Positions 18,560 through 27,757 of a DNA stretch of 64,000 bases are shown here, piece after piece. The stretch spans positions 1 through 64,000 of the forward strand of contig JACPFV010000025.1 of the NCBI GenBank assembly GCA_016182805.1. Direction: 5' to 3'. A model generated the notes under the pieces. The model was not told the DNA's origin. It did not search any database and was given only the letters and a program-made list of their open reading frames with translations. The stretch comes from Gammaproteobacteria bacterium. Its GTDB lineage: Bacteria; Pseudomonadota; Gammaproteobacteria; Nevskiales; Nevskiaceae. The translations under genes and the position numbers were made by a program. Numbering within the stretch: the first letter of the stretch is position 1; every line of letters begins with the position of its first letter.

Positions 18560-20953
18560 TTACAGCGCCAGAGGCATTCCCTCGATGCCGACGAACTCGC
18601 CGCGGGCATTGACGGCTTCGACGTCGGTCAGGTGCAGGCCGGCGGTTTCGCCGCCGACCGCGAGGCTCCGATCGTCGAGAGGCTGGCTGCTGCTGCAACC
18701 CACCAGCAGCGCGGATGCAATCAGCGCGGCGCGCAGACCGTTGTGGCGGAAAACAAGGATCGCCAGCGCGAGCAAAGTCCAGATCGGCAGGATGGCGCCG
18801 TTCCCGCCGGCGTCCTCCACGGCACCGCCCTCCGCATAGGCGAGATTGGCCAAGGAGCCGGTCGCCGATGCCTGCCGCCGCCGCTCGTAGCCGGCCTGCA
18901 CGGAAATGCGCTGGCCCGGCCGCAGCTCGATCTCCGGAAGCTCGAAGCGCGCGCGCCCCGCCGGCTCGGCAATCTCGACGGTCGCGGAACCCGCCTGGAT
19001 GCCCACCGCGCTCACCTGGCGCGTGTCGTCAATCCGCAGCGTCAGCGCGCGCAGATAGAGGGATTCGGCGGACGTGTTGGTCAACAGGAACGCGCCGCTG
19101 CCGGCGGCATGCGCGCCGCCCGCCGTCGGCGCGGCATGCAGCGCCGACGGGACGCTCATCGTCCCCGCCGGCACCGTGCCCGGATCGTCGCGGCAGGGTT
19201 GATTGATCAGCGTGCCGCAGGCCGGGTAGTCCATCGGCGCCTTGGCGCCGGGCACGACCGGGATCGTGATGCGCGAAACGTATGGCGCGCCGACGTGCAC
19301 CGTGTTGAGCGCCGGCGTCTGCACGATCTGGAGATTGCGGAAGCCGGTGTTGCCCAGCGGCGCCTCGATCGCGACGCGCAGCGCCGAGCCGGCGCGGAAC
19401 ACATGGCCGACGGCCCAGACTTCCACACTCAGCAGCGTCGGCTCGCCGGCCGCGAGCGGCACGGCATCGCTCTCCAGGTGCGTTTGGTAGGGGCGATTGG
19501 CGCGCGTCGGGCGGAGGTCCATCTTGCGGTGCGAGGCGCGCAGCCAGCCGCGCTGCACGAACAACTCCCGACCGTCCGAGCGAATCTCGGTGAGGCTGAC
19601 CTGGACGTCGGTGTCGGCGGCGGTGGAGGACAGCCAGAGATCGGCGCGGACGGTGCCGAGGATTTCCAGGTCGTGCGCGAGCGGCGCGCTGGTGAAGACG
19701 GCGGCCCCGCCGGGCGGAACGGGAAGCTGGTAGGTCTGGTTCTCCTGCTGGGCGGCCAGCGCCGAGGTCATGCTGGGCGCGGGCAAGGGATAGACGTAGT
19801 CGACGGCGCCGGATTCCTGCGGCCGCTGCGGCTCCAGCGTTCCCGCGGGCGTCAGATACAGCTCGGCCAGCCGCGTCGGCGCCGGCCAGCGCGGATGCGC
19901 CGTCACCCAGCGATGCGAGCCGTCGTAGCCGGTCTCGTGCAGGATGTGCACGCGCGGATGCCGCTCGAAGCCGTTGTCCACGCCCTTGACGAAGTGCAGC
20001 AGGAAGGCCTCGGCTTCGTCGACGACGAACTTCGCACCTAGGCCAAAACCGTGGGCGCCGTTGCCGTAGATCATCCACGTCTTTTCCGGCAGCAACTGCT
20101 CGTAGTCCACGGTGACGCGGCTGCCGAGCTGCTCGTCCTGCCAGGCGTGGGTGACCAGCATCGGGATGTCGATGTCCAGCAGCGAGCCTTCCGGAACCAG
20201 GCGCGTGTAAAAGAAGTGGTCCGCCCAAGCGTTGCGCTGGCCTTCGACGAAGACGATACGGTCCGGCCGGTTCTGACCGGCGATGGCCGTCGGGCAGCGC
20301 GTGTTGCCGGCGGCCATCTCGTCGTCGATGTACTGATGGCCGTCCTTCTGGATGCCGGTCCAGGCTCCGGCGAAACTCTGGTTGAAGATGCCGCCGGGAT
20401 AGGCGACGTCGCGGTAGAGGTCCGTGATCGCCGACCAGGGCATGGCCGCGACCAGCGACGGCGGCCGCGAGGGCGCGACCATCATTTGCGCGATCGCGGG
20501 GAACGACAGGCCCACCATCGCGACCTTGCCGTTGGACCAGGACTGTCGCGCCGCCCACTCGATCACGGCGTAGCCGTCGGCGACCCACTGCTGCTCGAAC
20601 AGGTCGAAGTCGCCCTCGGAGCACCCAGTGCCGCGCAGGTTCACGCCCAGGATGGCGAAGCCTTTTTCCAGCAAGCGCGGCGCGATCAGCACCATGCCGT
20701 TGTCGTTCGGGCTGGAGCCGGCGCCGTAGCCCTGGTATTGCAGCAGCACCGGGAACGGCCCTTCGCCGTCCGGAAGCTGCACCGAGTAGCGCAGGCCGAC
20801 GCCGTCGCTCATCTCAATGTAACCGCGCTGCACCGGCGGCAGCGCCTGGGCCAGCGCCGGCACGACCAGCAGCAGGGCGGCACACAGCCGCCCGATCCAG
20901 GCTCGTGAAAGTCCTCTCATCGCACGTCTCGTTATGGGTGATGCGTGATTCAC
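18560..20953 (-). CDS. CocE/NonD family (S15-type) hydrolase with C-terminal hydrophobic tail
   Basis: VLLQYQGYGAGSSPNDNGM, NLRGTGCSEGDF, MVGLSFPAIAQMMVA, C-terminal galactose-binding-like domain. An internal in-frame start (MRGLSRAWIG) is possible. Confidence 0.85.
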   Translation of the reverse strand: MNHASPITRRAMRGLSRAWIGRLCAALLLVVPALAQALPPVQRGYIEMSDGVGLRYSVQLPDGEGPFPVLLQYQGYGAGSSPNDNGMVLIAPRLLEKGFAILGVNLRGTGCSEGDFDLFEQQWVADGYAVIEWAARQSWSNGKVAMVGLSFPAIAQMMVAPSRPPSLVAAMPWSAITDLYRDVAYPGGIFNQSFAGAWTGIQKDGHQYIDDEMAAGNTRCPTAIAGQNRPDRIVFVEGQRNAWADHFFYTRLVPEGSLLDIDIPMLVTHAWQDEQLGSRVTVDYEQLLPEKTWMIYGNGAHGFGLGAKFVVDEAEAFLLHFVKGVDNGFERHPRVHILHETGYDGSHRWVTAHPRWPAPTRLAELYLTPAGTLEPQRPQESGAVDYVYPLPAPSMTSALAAQQENQTYQLPVPPGGAAVFTSAPLAHDLEILGTVRADLWLSSTAADTDVQVSLTEIRSDGRELFVQRGWLRASHRKMDLRPTRANRPYQTHLESDAVPLAAGEPTLLSVEVWAVGHVFRAGSALRVAIEAPLGNTGFRNLQIVQTPALNTVHVGAPYVSRITIPVVPGAKAPMDYPACGTLINQPCRDDPGTVPAGTMSVPSALHAAPTAGGAHAAGSGAFLLTNTSAESLYLRALTLRIDDTRQVSAVGIQAGSATVEIAEPAGRARFELPEIELRPGQRISVQAGYERRRQASATGSLANLAYAEGGAVEDAGGNGAILPIWTLLALAILVFRHNGLRAALIASALLVGCSSSQPLDDRSLAVGGETAGLHLTDVEAVNARGEFVGIEGMPLAL

Positions 20954-21771
20954 CCTACCGGCGGCGTGGGCTCTCGGCTTGAATGCAGCGGCTGCGTGTC
21001 CGGACCGCCGCAGACCTCCAGACGGACGATCTGGCGATTTGCCAGCAGCGAAGGCGTGACCGAGAAATAGCTCTTGAACGCGCGTGTCAGATGGGCCGAG
21101 TCGGCAAAGCCCATGGCGTACGCAACCTCAGTCAACGAACGGTCGGCGCCGAACAGCTCAGCGGCCTTGCGCATCTTCATCGCCAGCAGGTAACTCTTGA
21201 TCGAGACGCCCAACTCGCGCGTGAACAAGTGCGTGAGCCGGCTCGGCGACAAGCCGGCCAGCGCCGCCAATTCGGGCAGGTGCGGGCGCGTAGGCAGGTG
21301 CTCGCGTAGCCAGGCGGCGACGGTGGCGATGCGGCCGTCCACCGGCTCGAGCGCGGCGGCCGCGGGAAACAGCGCTTCCAGAATCCGCTCCGACAGCGTG
21401 TGCGCCTGCGCGCAGTCCTGCGGCTTGGCAATCGCCTCGGCGATCTCCCGGCGCATCTCGGGACCGAGGCGCTCGCCCACGTCGAGCACCGGGCCCGACG
21501 CCAGGCACTCCTGCCGCAGACAGCGACACAGGCGGTGAACCGGATCGAGGTTGAAGCTGTAGAAGCCCTGCTCCGCCGCGACCGAGCGGCGCACGTTCGG
21601 GGCAATGACGAACGCGCGCCCCTTGCGCGCGACACCGGCCTGCGTCACCGCCAGATCGCCCCAGCCGCCGACGAGGATCGCGATGGCGGGCCGGCTGGTC
21701 TCGCCGCCGACGTGCACGGGCGAGGTCCAGATGAAGCGGTCGGTCCAGAAGCGCAGCGTGGCCGGCGTCAT
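20950..21771 (-). CDS. AraC family transcriptional regulator
   Basis: C-terminal double HTH: LAALAGLSPSRLTHLFTRELGVSIKSYLLAMKMRKAAELFGADRSLTEVAYAMGFADSAHLTRAFKSYF. Confidence 0.92.
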   Translation of the reverse strand: MTPATLRFWTDRFIWTSPVHVGGETSRPAIAILVGGWGDLAVTQAGVARKGRAFVIAPNVRRSVAAEQGFYSFNLDPVHRLCRCLRQECLASGPVLDVGERLGPEMRREIAEAIAKPQDCAQAHTLSERILEALFPAAAALEPVDGRIATVAAWLREHLPTRPHLPELAALAGLSPSRLTHLFTRELGVSIKSYLLAMKMRKAAELFGADRSLTEVAYAMGFADSAHLTRAFKSYFSVTPSLLANRQIVRLEVCGGPDTQPLHSSREPTPPVG

Positions 21772-21781
21772 GGCGCGCGCT

Positions 21782-22036
21782 TCAGCCGCGATCCGCCGGA
21801 TCGCCGCCGCCCAGGTGCCGCGCCCAGCGCTCCGACCAGGCGCCGAGCGGCGTCATGGCGTAGCCGCCCTCGCCGCTTTCGATGAGCTGCGCCTCTCGCA
21901 GCTCGGCCAGGCGGGCGTTGAGGGAGGTCGGCGAAACCTCGTCGCAGCGCACTTGCAACGCGCGGAAGGTGAGCGGTCCGGGCCGCAGCTCCCAGAGGAT
22001 GCGCAGCGTCCAGCGCCGGCCGAGCAGGTCGAGCAA
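21782..22036 (-). CDS. HxlR-type winged helix regulator, short N-terminus
   Basis: LLDLLGRRWTLRILWELRPGPLTFRALQVRCDEVSPTSLNARLAELREAQLIES; in-frame TAG upstream leaves only non-ATG starts. Confidence 0.65.
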   Translation of the reverse strand: MLDLLGRRWTLRILWELRPGPLTFRALQVRCDEVSPTSLNARLAELREAQLIESGEGGYAMTPLGAWSERWARHLGGGDPADRG

Positions 22037-22168
22037 GGCCGTCGGCGGGCGGTCTTGGAGCCGCGTACTGGAACTCCGGGCTTGGCGATTCCCATCGGAC
22101 TCCTGGCGCTACGGAACATGTAGTGACCGTCTTCGAGAAGCTACACAAATGGTAGCGCCCCAGGAAAT

Positions 22169-22318
22169 GTCGATGTCCACCACCCCGACCGCACCGTGGT
22201 GCGCAGTCGGCGCAACCTGGCCAGGATGGCCGCCGGCAACCTGCTGGATCGCGGCCGCATCGAACGCCGCGCCCGCGAACTCGTGATCCTGCGCGCGCTG
22301 CGGCGCCGAGTACGATTG
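22169..22318 (+). pseudogene. Possible remnant of a carboxymuconolactone decarboxylase-family gene
   Basis: Frame reads GNVDVHHPDRTVVRSRRNLARMAAGNLLDRGRIERRARELVILRAL; the RARELVILRAL end resembles the ARDRELVILR motif of that family. Confidence 0.3.
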
Positions 22319-22468
22319 ATGCGTGCGTGTCGCCGCGCGGGTGCCTGTGCCGCCGGAGCCTATGGCGCCGCCATTTCCTGCGGCAGCACGCTGGGAAAAT
22401 CCGCTCAGGGCAGGAATCGCCCGCCCACTTCGGGGACAATGCGCGGCAATTCGAGAGGTCGCGCTGCG

Positions 22469-24145
22469 ATGATGATCCGGACGATTCTGGCTTTTTCCAT
22501 TGCCGCCGGTATTGCCGGCTGCGGCGCGTCGGCGCCGGATTCGGCACGGGCGGCAGCCGCCCCGGCGCAGCCGTCGTCGGCCGACGACGGCATCCGCACG
22601 ATTCCGGACCCTGCCTGCGCCGACGCCTATGGCGGCACCACCGGGCTGTTCCAGCGGCCGGTAGACCCTGGCGTTTCCAACGCCGCGCAAGGCGGAACAG
22701 CCGTCAGCGCCGAAGTCGCTGCGACGTTGCCGCGGGTGATCCACCTGCGCGGGCCGCGCGACAGCTACACGGCGGACTACTACTTCGCGACGCGCGACGG
22801 CCACATCTACATCACGGCCAACCGCGAGCCGACCGGCACCGACGAGCCGTGGCGCCAGATGAGCCTGCCGAGCTGCCTGGACGGAAATGTCACGGAAATC
22901 TCGGCGGACGGCCGCGTGCTGCTTGCGCTGGACGAGGGCCGCTGGGTCTATACGCTGGACCTCGAAGTCGTCGCCGCCGGCTCGGCCGGCTGGACGCGGC
23001 GCTGGGGCCCCTTCTTCTGGACCGATTTCGGCATCCCCATGCCGTCCGACGTAACGGCCTGGGCGACGTCGGAGCTGACGCCGGAAGTGGACGGCACCTT
23101 CACCGACCGCGCCGGCAACGAGCAGGTACCGGCCGGCATCCTGACCGTCTATCTGCTGCGCGGCGACGGGCAGCACATCACCTACATCGATCCCTGGCTG
23201 CCGAGCGACGAGAGTCGCGAGGTCTGCGGACCGGAGCGCAACACGCTGCGGCCGGCCGGGCTCTCCGGCAGCGGCTCGACCGTCATGGTCGTCACGCGCG
23301 AGGGCGACATCTACACGCGGCTGTACGAGTTCGACGTGTCCGGCGCGAACACGGTCTTCCTCGATTACGCCTGGGAGGACCAGCGCGGCGCGGCCGACCC
23401 GCCGATCCAGTTGCCGGCGCCTGACTGGGTCCGGCATCCGCGCATTCCGGGCCGCCACACCGACCGCCTCAGCCTGCGCAAGCTGTCGCCGGGCACGCAG
23501 CACCGCGTCATGCGCGTCGAGGGTCGGGACGCCCAGGGCCACACCGGCTATTGGCAGAAAGACCTCGCCGACCGCGAAGCCTCGGACTGGGCCTTCGTCG
23601 CGACCGGCGAGGCGCTGCAGGGCCGCAGCCTGCCGCTGCCGGCGCCGTACCGCGATCCGCCCGAAGACTATGCCTACGCCGGCACGATCGAGGGCTGGAA
23701 GGCGGAGCTTCTCGACTTCAACCCGTACTGCTCGCCGGCGACGCTGCGCCTGCATATCGGTCAATCCGGGCCGCTCGAACTGATCCTGCATACGACGGAC
23801 GGCCTGCGCCAGGAGCGCCGTGCCCGCGGGCTCGACGGCTATCCGCACAATTACCGCAGCGCGGTCGAAGTGCCGGCGGAAATCTGGGCGCGACGCGGGC
23901 AACTGGCCCCGGAGGCACAGGCGTTCCTGCAAAAGCATTTCACGGCCAGCCGCTTCCTCGACGGTCCGCTGATGGCGACGCAGTCGCGGCTCCAGCTTCA
24001 GGCGCCGTGCTGGACCCTGCGGCGCGATGCGGCGGTTGCGGACGAAATGCTGCCCGCCGTGCCGCCGGACATGGGCCAGGTGGTGGCCGAGCTGACCAAC
24101 GCGCAGGAAGAAGGGCGCAATCCCCAAACCTGCCCATGGCAGTGA
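22469..24145 (+). CDS. Large putative lipoprotein, no recognised family
   Basis: MMIRTILAFSIAAGIAGCGAS (signal peptide with lipobox IAGC); continuous ORF of ~558 aa. Confidence 0.75.
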   Translation: MMIRTILAFSIAAGIAGCGASAPDSARAAAAPAQPSSADDGIRTIPDPACADAYGGTTGLFQRPVDPGVSNAAQGGTAVSAEVAATLPRVIHLRGPRDSYTADYYFATRDGHIYITANREPTGTDEPWRQMSLPSCLDGNVTEISADGRVLLALDEGRWVYTLDLEVVAAGSAGWTRRWGPFFWTDFGIPMPSDVTAWATSELTPEVDGTFTDRAGNEQVPAGILTVYLLRGDGQHITYIDPWLPSDESREVCGPERNTLRPAGLSGSGSTVMVVTREGDIYTRLYEFDVSGANTVFLDYAWEDQRGAADPPIQLPAPDWVRHPRIPGRHTDRLSLRKLSPGTQHRVMRVEGRDAQGHTGYWQKDLADREASDWAFVATGEALQGRSLPLPAPYRDPPEDYAYAGTIEGWKAELLDFNPYCSPATLRLHIGQSGPLELILHTTDGLRQERRARGLDGYPHNYRSAVEVPAEIWARRGQLAPEAQAFLQKHFTASRFLDGPLMATQSRLQLQAPCWTLRRDAAVADEMLPAVPPDMGQVVAELTNAQEEGRNPQTCPWQ

Positions 24146-25425
24146 CGGCCTCCCCACCCCTGCGTCGCGCGCAAGCCCGGTTCGCGGCCGAGGCGCTGGC
24201 GACGATCTTCACGCTCAAGCAGCCGGCCGACGCCGTGCTGGACGAACTGTTCCGCGCGAACCGGCAGATGGGCGCCAGGGATCGGCGCCTGGTCGGCGAT
24301 CTGGTGTACGGCGTGTTGCGCGACCTGCGGCGCTTGCAGTCGCGCGCCGGCGGCACGCAGGACCCGGCGCAGTTGTGCAGCGAGTTCCTCGCCGCCGAAC
24401 ATGGGATGACGCCGGACGCGCTCGCCGCCATCGGCTTGCCGCCGGCCCGTCAGGCGACAGGCGACGACGCGCTGCCGCCGGACGTTCGGGCCAACCTGCC
24501 GGATTGGCTGTTCGCCTCTCTGAGCCACCGGCACGAGCAGGCTGAAATCGAGGCGCTTGCGCAGGCCCTGCGCCGGCCGGCCCCGGTGGACCTGCGCGTG
24601 AACACGCTGCGGGCCACGCGCGAGGCCGCTGTCGCCGCCTTGGCCGAGGATGGCATTGCGGCCGCGCCAACGCCGCTGTCGCCCGTCGGCCTGCGCCTGC
24701 CCAAGCGCGGTCCCTTGCAAAACACGCAGGCGTTCCGCCTGGGTTGGGTCGAGCCGCAGGATGAGGGCAGCCAGCTTCTGGCCTTGCTGCTGGGTGTGAA
24801 GCCGGGCGAGACCGTGGTGGATTTCTGCGCCGGCGGCGGCGGCAAGACGCTGGCGCTGGCCGCACAGATGCAGAATCGCGGCACGCTGCACGCCTTCGAC
24901 ATTTCGCGCGCGCGCCTTCGAAAGCTGCAACCGCGGGTGGAGCGCGCCGGCATCGCCATCGTCCGGCCTCTTGCCCTGCGCGACGAGCAGGACGCCGCAC
25001 TGGCGGCGCTGGCGGGAACGGCCGATGCGGTGCTGGTGGACGCCCCCTGCTCCGGCAGCGGCACGCTGCGGCGCAATCCCGAACTCGCGCTACGCCCGGT
25101 GGACCTGGCGCAGCTCCAGGCCCGCCAGCTCGCCATCCTTGGCGCGGCGGCACGCTTGGTACGACCGGGCGGCCGTCTCCTGTATGCAACGTGCAGCCTC
25201 GCCACCGAAGAGAACGAGGACGTGGTGAAGAGCTTTCTTTCGACAAACCCCGGCTTCGCCGAGGCCGATGCCGGCGAGGCGCTACGCGCGCAAGGCGTTC
25301 CGTACGAGGGCGCGCGGCTCAAGCTGCTGCCGCACAAACACGGCACGGACGGCTTCTTCGCCGCGCTGCTCGTGTGCAAGGCCGGATCGAAGGGGCTTGA
25401 CGACACACGCATAATGGTCGGGTGA
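24136..25425 (+). CDS. RsmB/NOL1/NOP2/Sun family rRNA cytosine-C5 methyltransferase
   Basis: FCAGGGGKTLALAAQM, VDAPCSGSGTLRRNPEL, YATCSLATEENEDVV. Confidence 0.92.
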   Translation: MAVTASPPLRRAQARFAAEALATIFTLKQPADAVLDELFRANRQMGARDRRLVGDLVYGVLRDLRRLQSRAGGTQDPAQLCSEFLAAEHGMTPDALAAIGLPPARQATGDDALPPDVRANLPDWLFASLSHRHEQAEIEALAQALRRPAPVDLRVNTLRATREAAVAALAEDGIAAAPTPLSPVGLRLPKRGPLQNTQAFRLGWVEPQDEGSQLLALLLGVKPGETVVDFCAGGGGKTLALAAQMQNRGTLHAFDISRARLRKLQPRVERAGIAIVRPLALRDEQDAALAALAGTADAVLVDAPCSGSGTLRRNPELALRPVDLAQLQARQLAILGAAARLVRPGGRLLYATCSLATEENEDVVKSFLSTNPGFAEADAGEALRAQGVPYEGARLKLLPHKHGTDGFFAALLVCKAGSKGLDDTRIMVG

Positions 25426-27659
25426 CGACTCCCTTGAAGTTTTTTGCCGCCGCCCCCAAGGGCGTGGAACCCCTGCTGGCCGACGAGCTGCGCGGCTTCG
25501 GCGCCGCCGAGGTCAAGGAGACCGTCGGCGGCGTGCACTTCGCCGGCGAACTGGCGCTGGCCTACCGCGCCTGCCTGTGGTCGCGGCTCGCCAGCCGCGT
25601 GCTGCTGCCGCTCAAGGAATTCCCGCTGGCGGACGCGGACGGCTTGTACAAGGCCGCGCGCGAGATCGACTGGCCGGACCTGTTCGCGGTGGACCGGACC
25701 TTCGCGGTGGAAGTGGCCGGCCGCTCGCAGGCGGTCACGCACACGCACTACGCCGGCCTGCGCGTGAAGGACGCCATCGCCGACCGCTTCCGCCGCCTGT
25801 CCGGCGCGCGGCCGGACGTGAACACCGACGCGCCGGACATCCGCATCCACCTGCACCTGCACGGCGACAAGGCGACGCTGAGCCTGGACCTGGCGGGCGA
25901 CAGCCTGCACCGGCGCGGCTACCGCCAGGCCGGCGCCAACGCGCCGCTCAAGGAAAATCTCGCGGCAGCCCTCCTGGTCCGCGCCGGCTGGCCCGAAATC
26001 GCGGCCCAGGGCGGCGCGCTGCCCGACCCCATGTGCGGCTCCGGCACGCTGGTGCTGGAGGCGGCGCTGATGGCAGCCGGCATCGCGCCCGGCCTGCTGC
26101 GGCCGCGCTACGGCTTCGAGGCCTGGAACGACCACAAGCCCAAGCTGTGGAAAGAGCTGCTGGAAGAAGCCCGCGCGGGCAAGGACGCGGGACTGGCGCG
26201 GCTGCCGCCGCTGGCCGGCCGCGACATCGACGGCCGCGCGCTGCACGCCGCGCGCGACAACGCCCGGCGCGCGGGGCTGGAGAGGCACATCCAGTGGACG
26301 CAGGGCGATCTGTCCGAGGCGCGGCCGCTGGGCGAAAAGCCGGGCCTGGTCATCGCCAACCCGCCGTACGGCGAGCGCCTGGGCGCCGAGGCCGAGGTCA
26401 TCAAGCTGCACAGCCTGCTCGGCGCGACGCTCAAGCAGCACTTCGGCGGCTGGCGCGCGGCGGTGTTCACCGGCCGGCCCGACCTGGGCGAGCGCATCGG
26501 CCTGCGAGCGGAGAAGATGTATTCGCTCTACAACGGCCCGCTGCCGTGCAAGCTGCTGGTGTTCCAGGTGCCGGCCGCCGAACAGGCGACGGCGACCGGC
26601 GGCGGCGACTTCGCCAACCGCCTGCAGAAGAACCTCAAGCACCTGTCCAAGTGGGCAAGGCGCAACGAGATCGCCTGTTACCGCCTGTACGACGCCGACC
26701 TGCCGGACTATGCGGTCGCGGTCGACCTGTACGAGAGCCGCGAGCGGCACGTGCACGTGCAGGAGTACGCGGCGCCCAAGACGATTGACCCGGTCAAGGC
26801 CGAGAAGCGCCTGCGCGAGGCGCTGTCCGCGATCCAGCAGGCGCTGGAAGTCCCCGCCGCGCGCATTCACTACAAGCTGCGCAAGCCGCAGCGCGGCAGC
26901 GCACAGTACGAGAAGCACGGCGAGGACGGCCGCCTGCACGAGGTCGCCGAGCACGGCTGCCGCCTGCTGGTGAACTTCGAGGACTATCTCGACACCGGCC
27001 TGTTCCTGGACCACCGGCCGCTGCGGCTGCGCATCCAGCGGGAGGCGCGCGGCAAGCGCTTTCTCAACCTGTTCTGCTACACCGGCAGCGCCAGCGCGCA
27101 CGCCGCCCGCGGCGGCGCGGCGCAGACCGTGTCGGTGGACCTGTCCAACACCTATTTGGACTGGGCACAGCGCAATCTCGCGCTCAACGGCGCGCGGGCG
27201 GAGTTGTTCGAGCGCCCTCCGCCGGCCGGCTCCGAAGCGCCGGGCGCGAGTGCCGGCGGCAGGATTCGGATGGGTTCGCCGGCCCGCCTCCCGCCTCACG
27301 CGCTGCTGCGCGCGGACTGCCTCGAGTGGCTGCGCGAACAGGCGCAGGCACGCAACGCCGCGAGGTTCGACCTGATCCTGCTCGACCCGCCGACCTTCTC
27401 CAACTCCAAGCGCATGGACGAGACGCTGGACATCCAGCGCGACCACGCCGAACTGATCCGCCACTGTGCCGCGCTGCTGGCGCCGGGCGGCACGCTTTAC
27501 TTCTCCACCAACCGGCGCGGCTTCAAGCTGGACGAGGCGGCGCTGGCGGGCCTGGAGGTCAAGGACATCACGGCGCAGACCGTGGACGAAGACTTCCGCC
27601 GGCCGCCGCCGCCGCACCGCTGCTGGCGCATCGGCCGCGCCGAGGCCGCGGCGCCATAA
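25422..27659 (+). CDS. rlmL: Bifunctional 23S rRNA methyltransferase RlmK/RlmL
   Basis: THUMP and two methyltransferase domains: LPDPMCGSGTLVLEAALMA, VIANPPYGERLG, FLNLFCYTGSASAHAARGGA, LILLDPPTFSNSKRM. Confidence 0.95.
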   Translation: MTTPLKFFAAAPKGVEPLLADELRGFGAAEVKETVGGVHFAGELALAYRACLWSRLASRVLLPLKEFPLADADGLYKAAREIDWPDLFAVDRTFAVEVAGRSQAVTHTHYAGLRVKDAIADRFRRLSGARPDVNTDAPDIRIHLHLHGDKATLSLDLAGDSLHRRGYRQAGANAPLKENLAAALLVRAGWPEIAAQGGALPDPMCGSGTLVLEAALMAAGIAPGLLRPRYGFEAWNDHKPKLWKELLEEARAGKDAGLARLPPLAGRDIDGRALHAARDNARRAGLERHIQWTQGDLSEARPLGEKPGLVIANPPYGERLGAEAEVIKLHSLLGATLKQHFGGWRAAVFTGRPDLGERIGLRAEKMYSLYNGPLPCKLLVFQVPAAEQATATGGGDFANRLQKNLKHLSKWARRNEIACYRLYDADLPDYAVAVDLYESRERHVHVQEYAAPKTIDPVKAEKRLREALSAIQQALEVPAARIHYKLRKPQRGSAQYEKHGEDGRLHEVAEHGCRLLVNFEDYLDTGLFLDHRPLRLRIQREARGKRFLNLFCYTGSASAHAARGGAAQTVSVDLSNTYLDWAQRNLALNGARAELFERPPPAGSEAPGASAGGRIRMGSPARLPPHALLRADCLEWLREQAQARNAARFDLILLDPPTFSNSKRMDETLDIQRDHAELIRHCAALLAPGGTLYFSTNRRGFKLDEAALAGLEVKDITAQTVDEDFRRPPPPHRCWRIGRAEAAAP

Positions 27660-27757
27660 GACCTTCATGAGCGCCGGCTAGGTTGGCGCGGAAAGACAGC
27701 CGCGCCCCGATGGCGTATCTTTCGGGAAAATTATGAACCGCCTGTCACTTTGGGAGA

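Noticed and set aside
22109-24157. 682-aa minus-strand ORF opposite the lipoprotein
   Set aside because: Plus strand has a signal peptide and lipobox with balanced composition; minus ORF is arginine-rich shadow.
24450-27668. 1072-aa minus-strand ORF
   Set aside because: Antisense to the rsmB-like and rlmKL genes, both with clear methyltransferase motifs.
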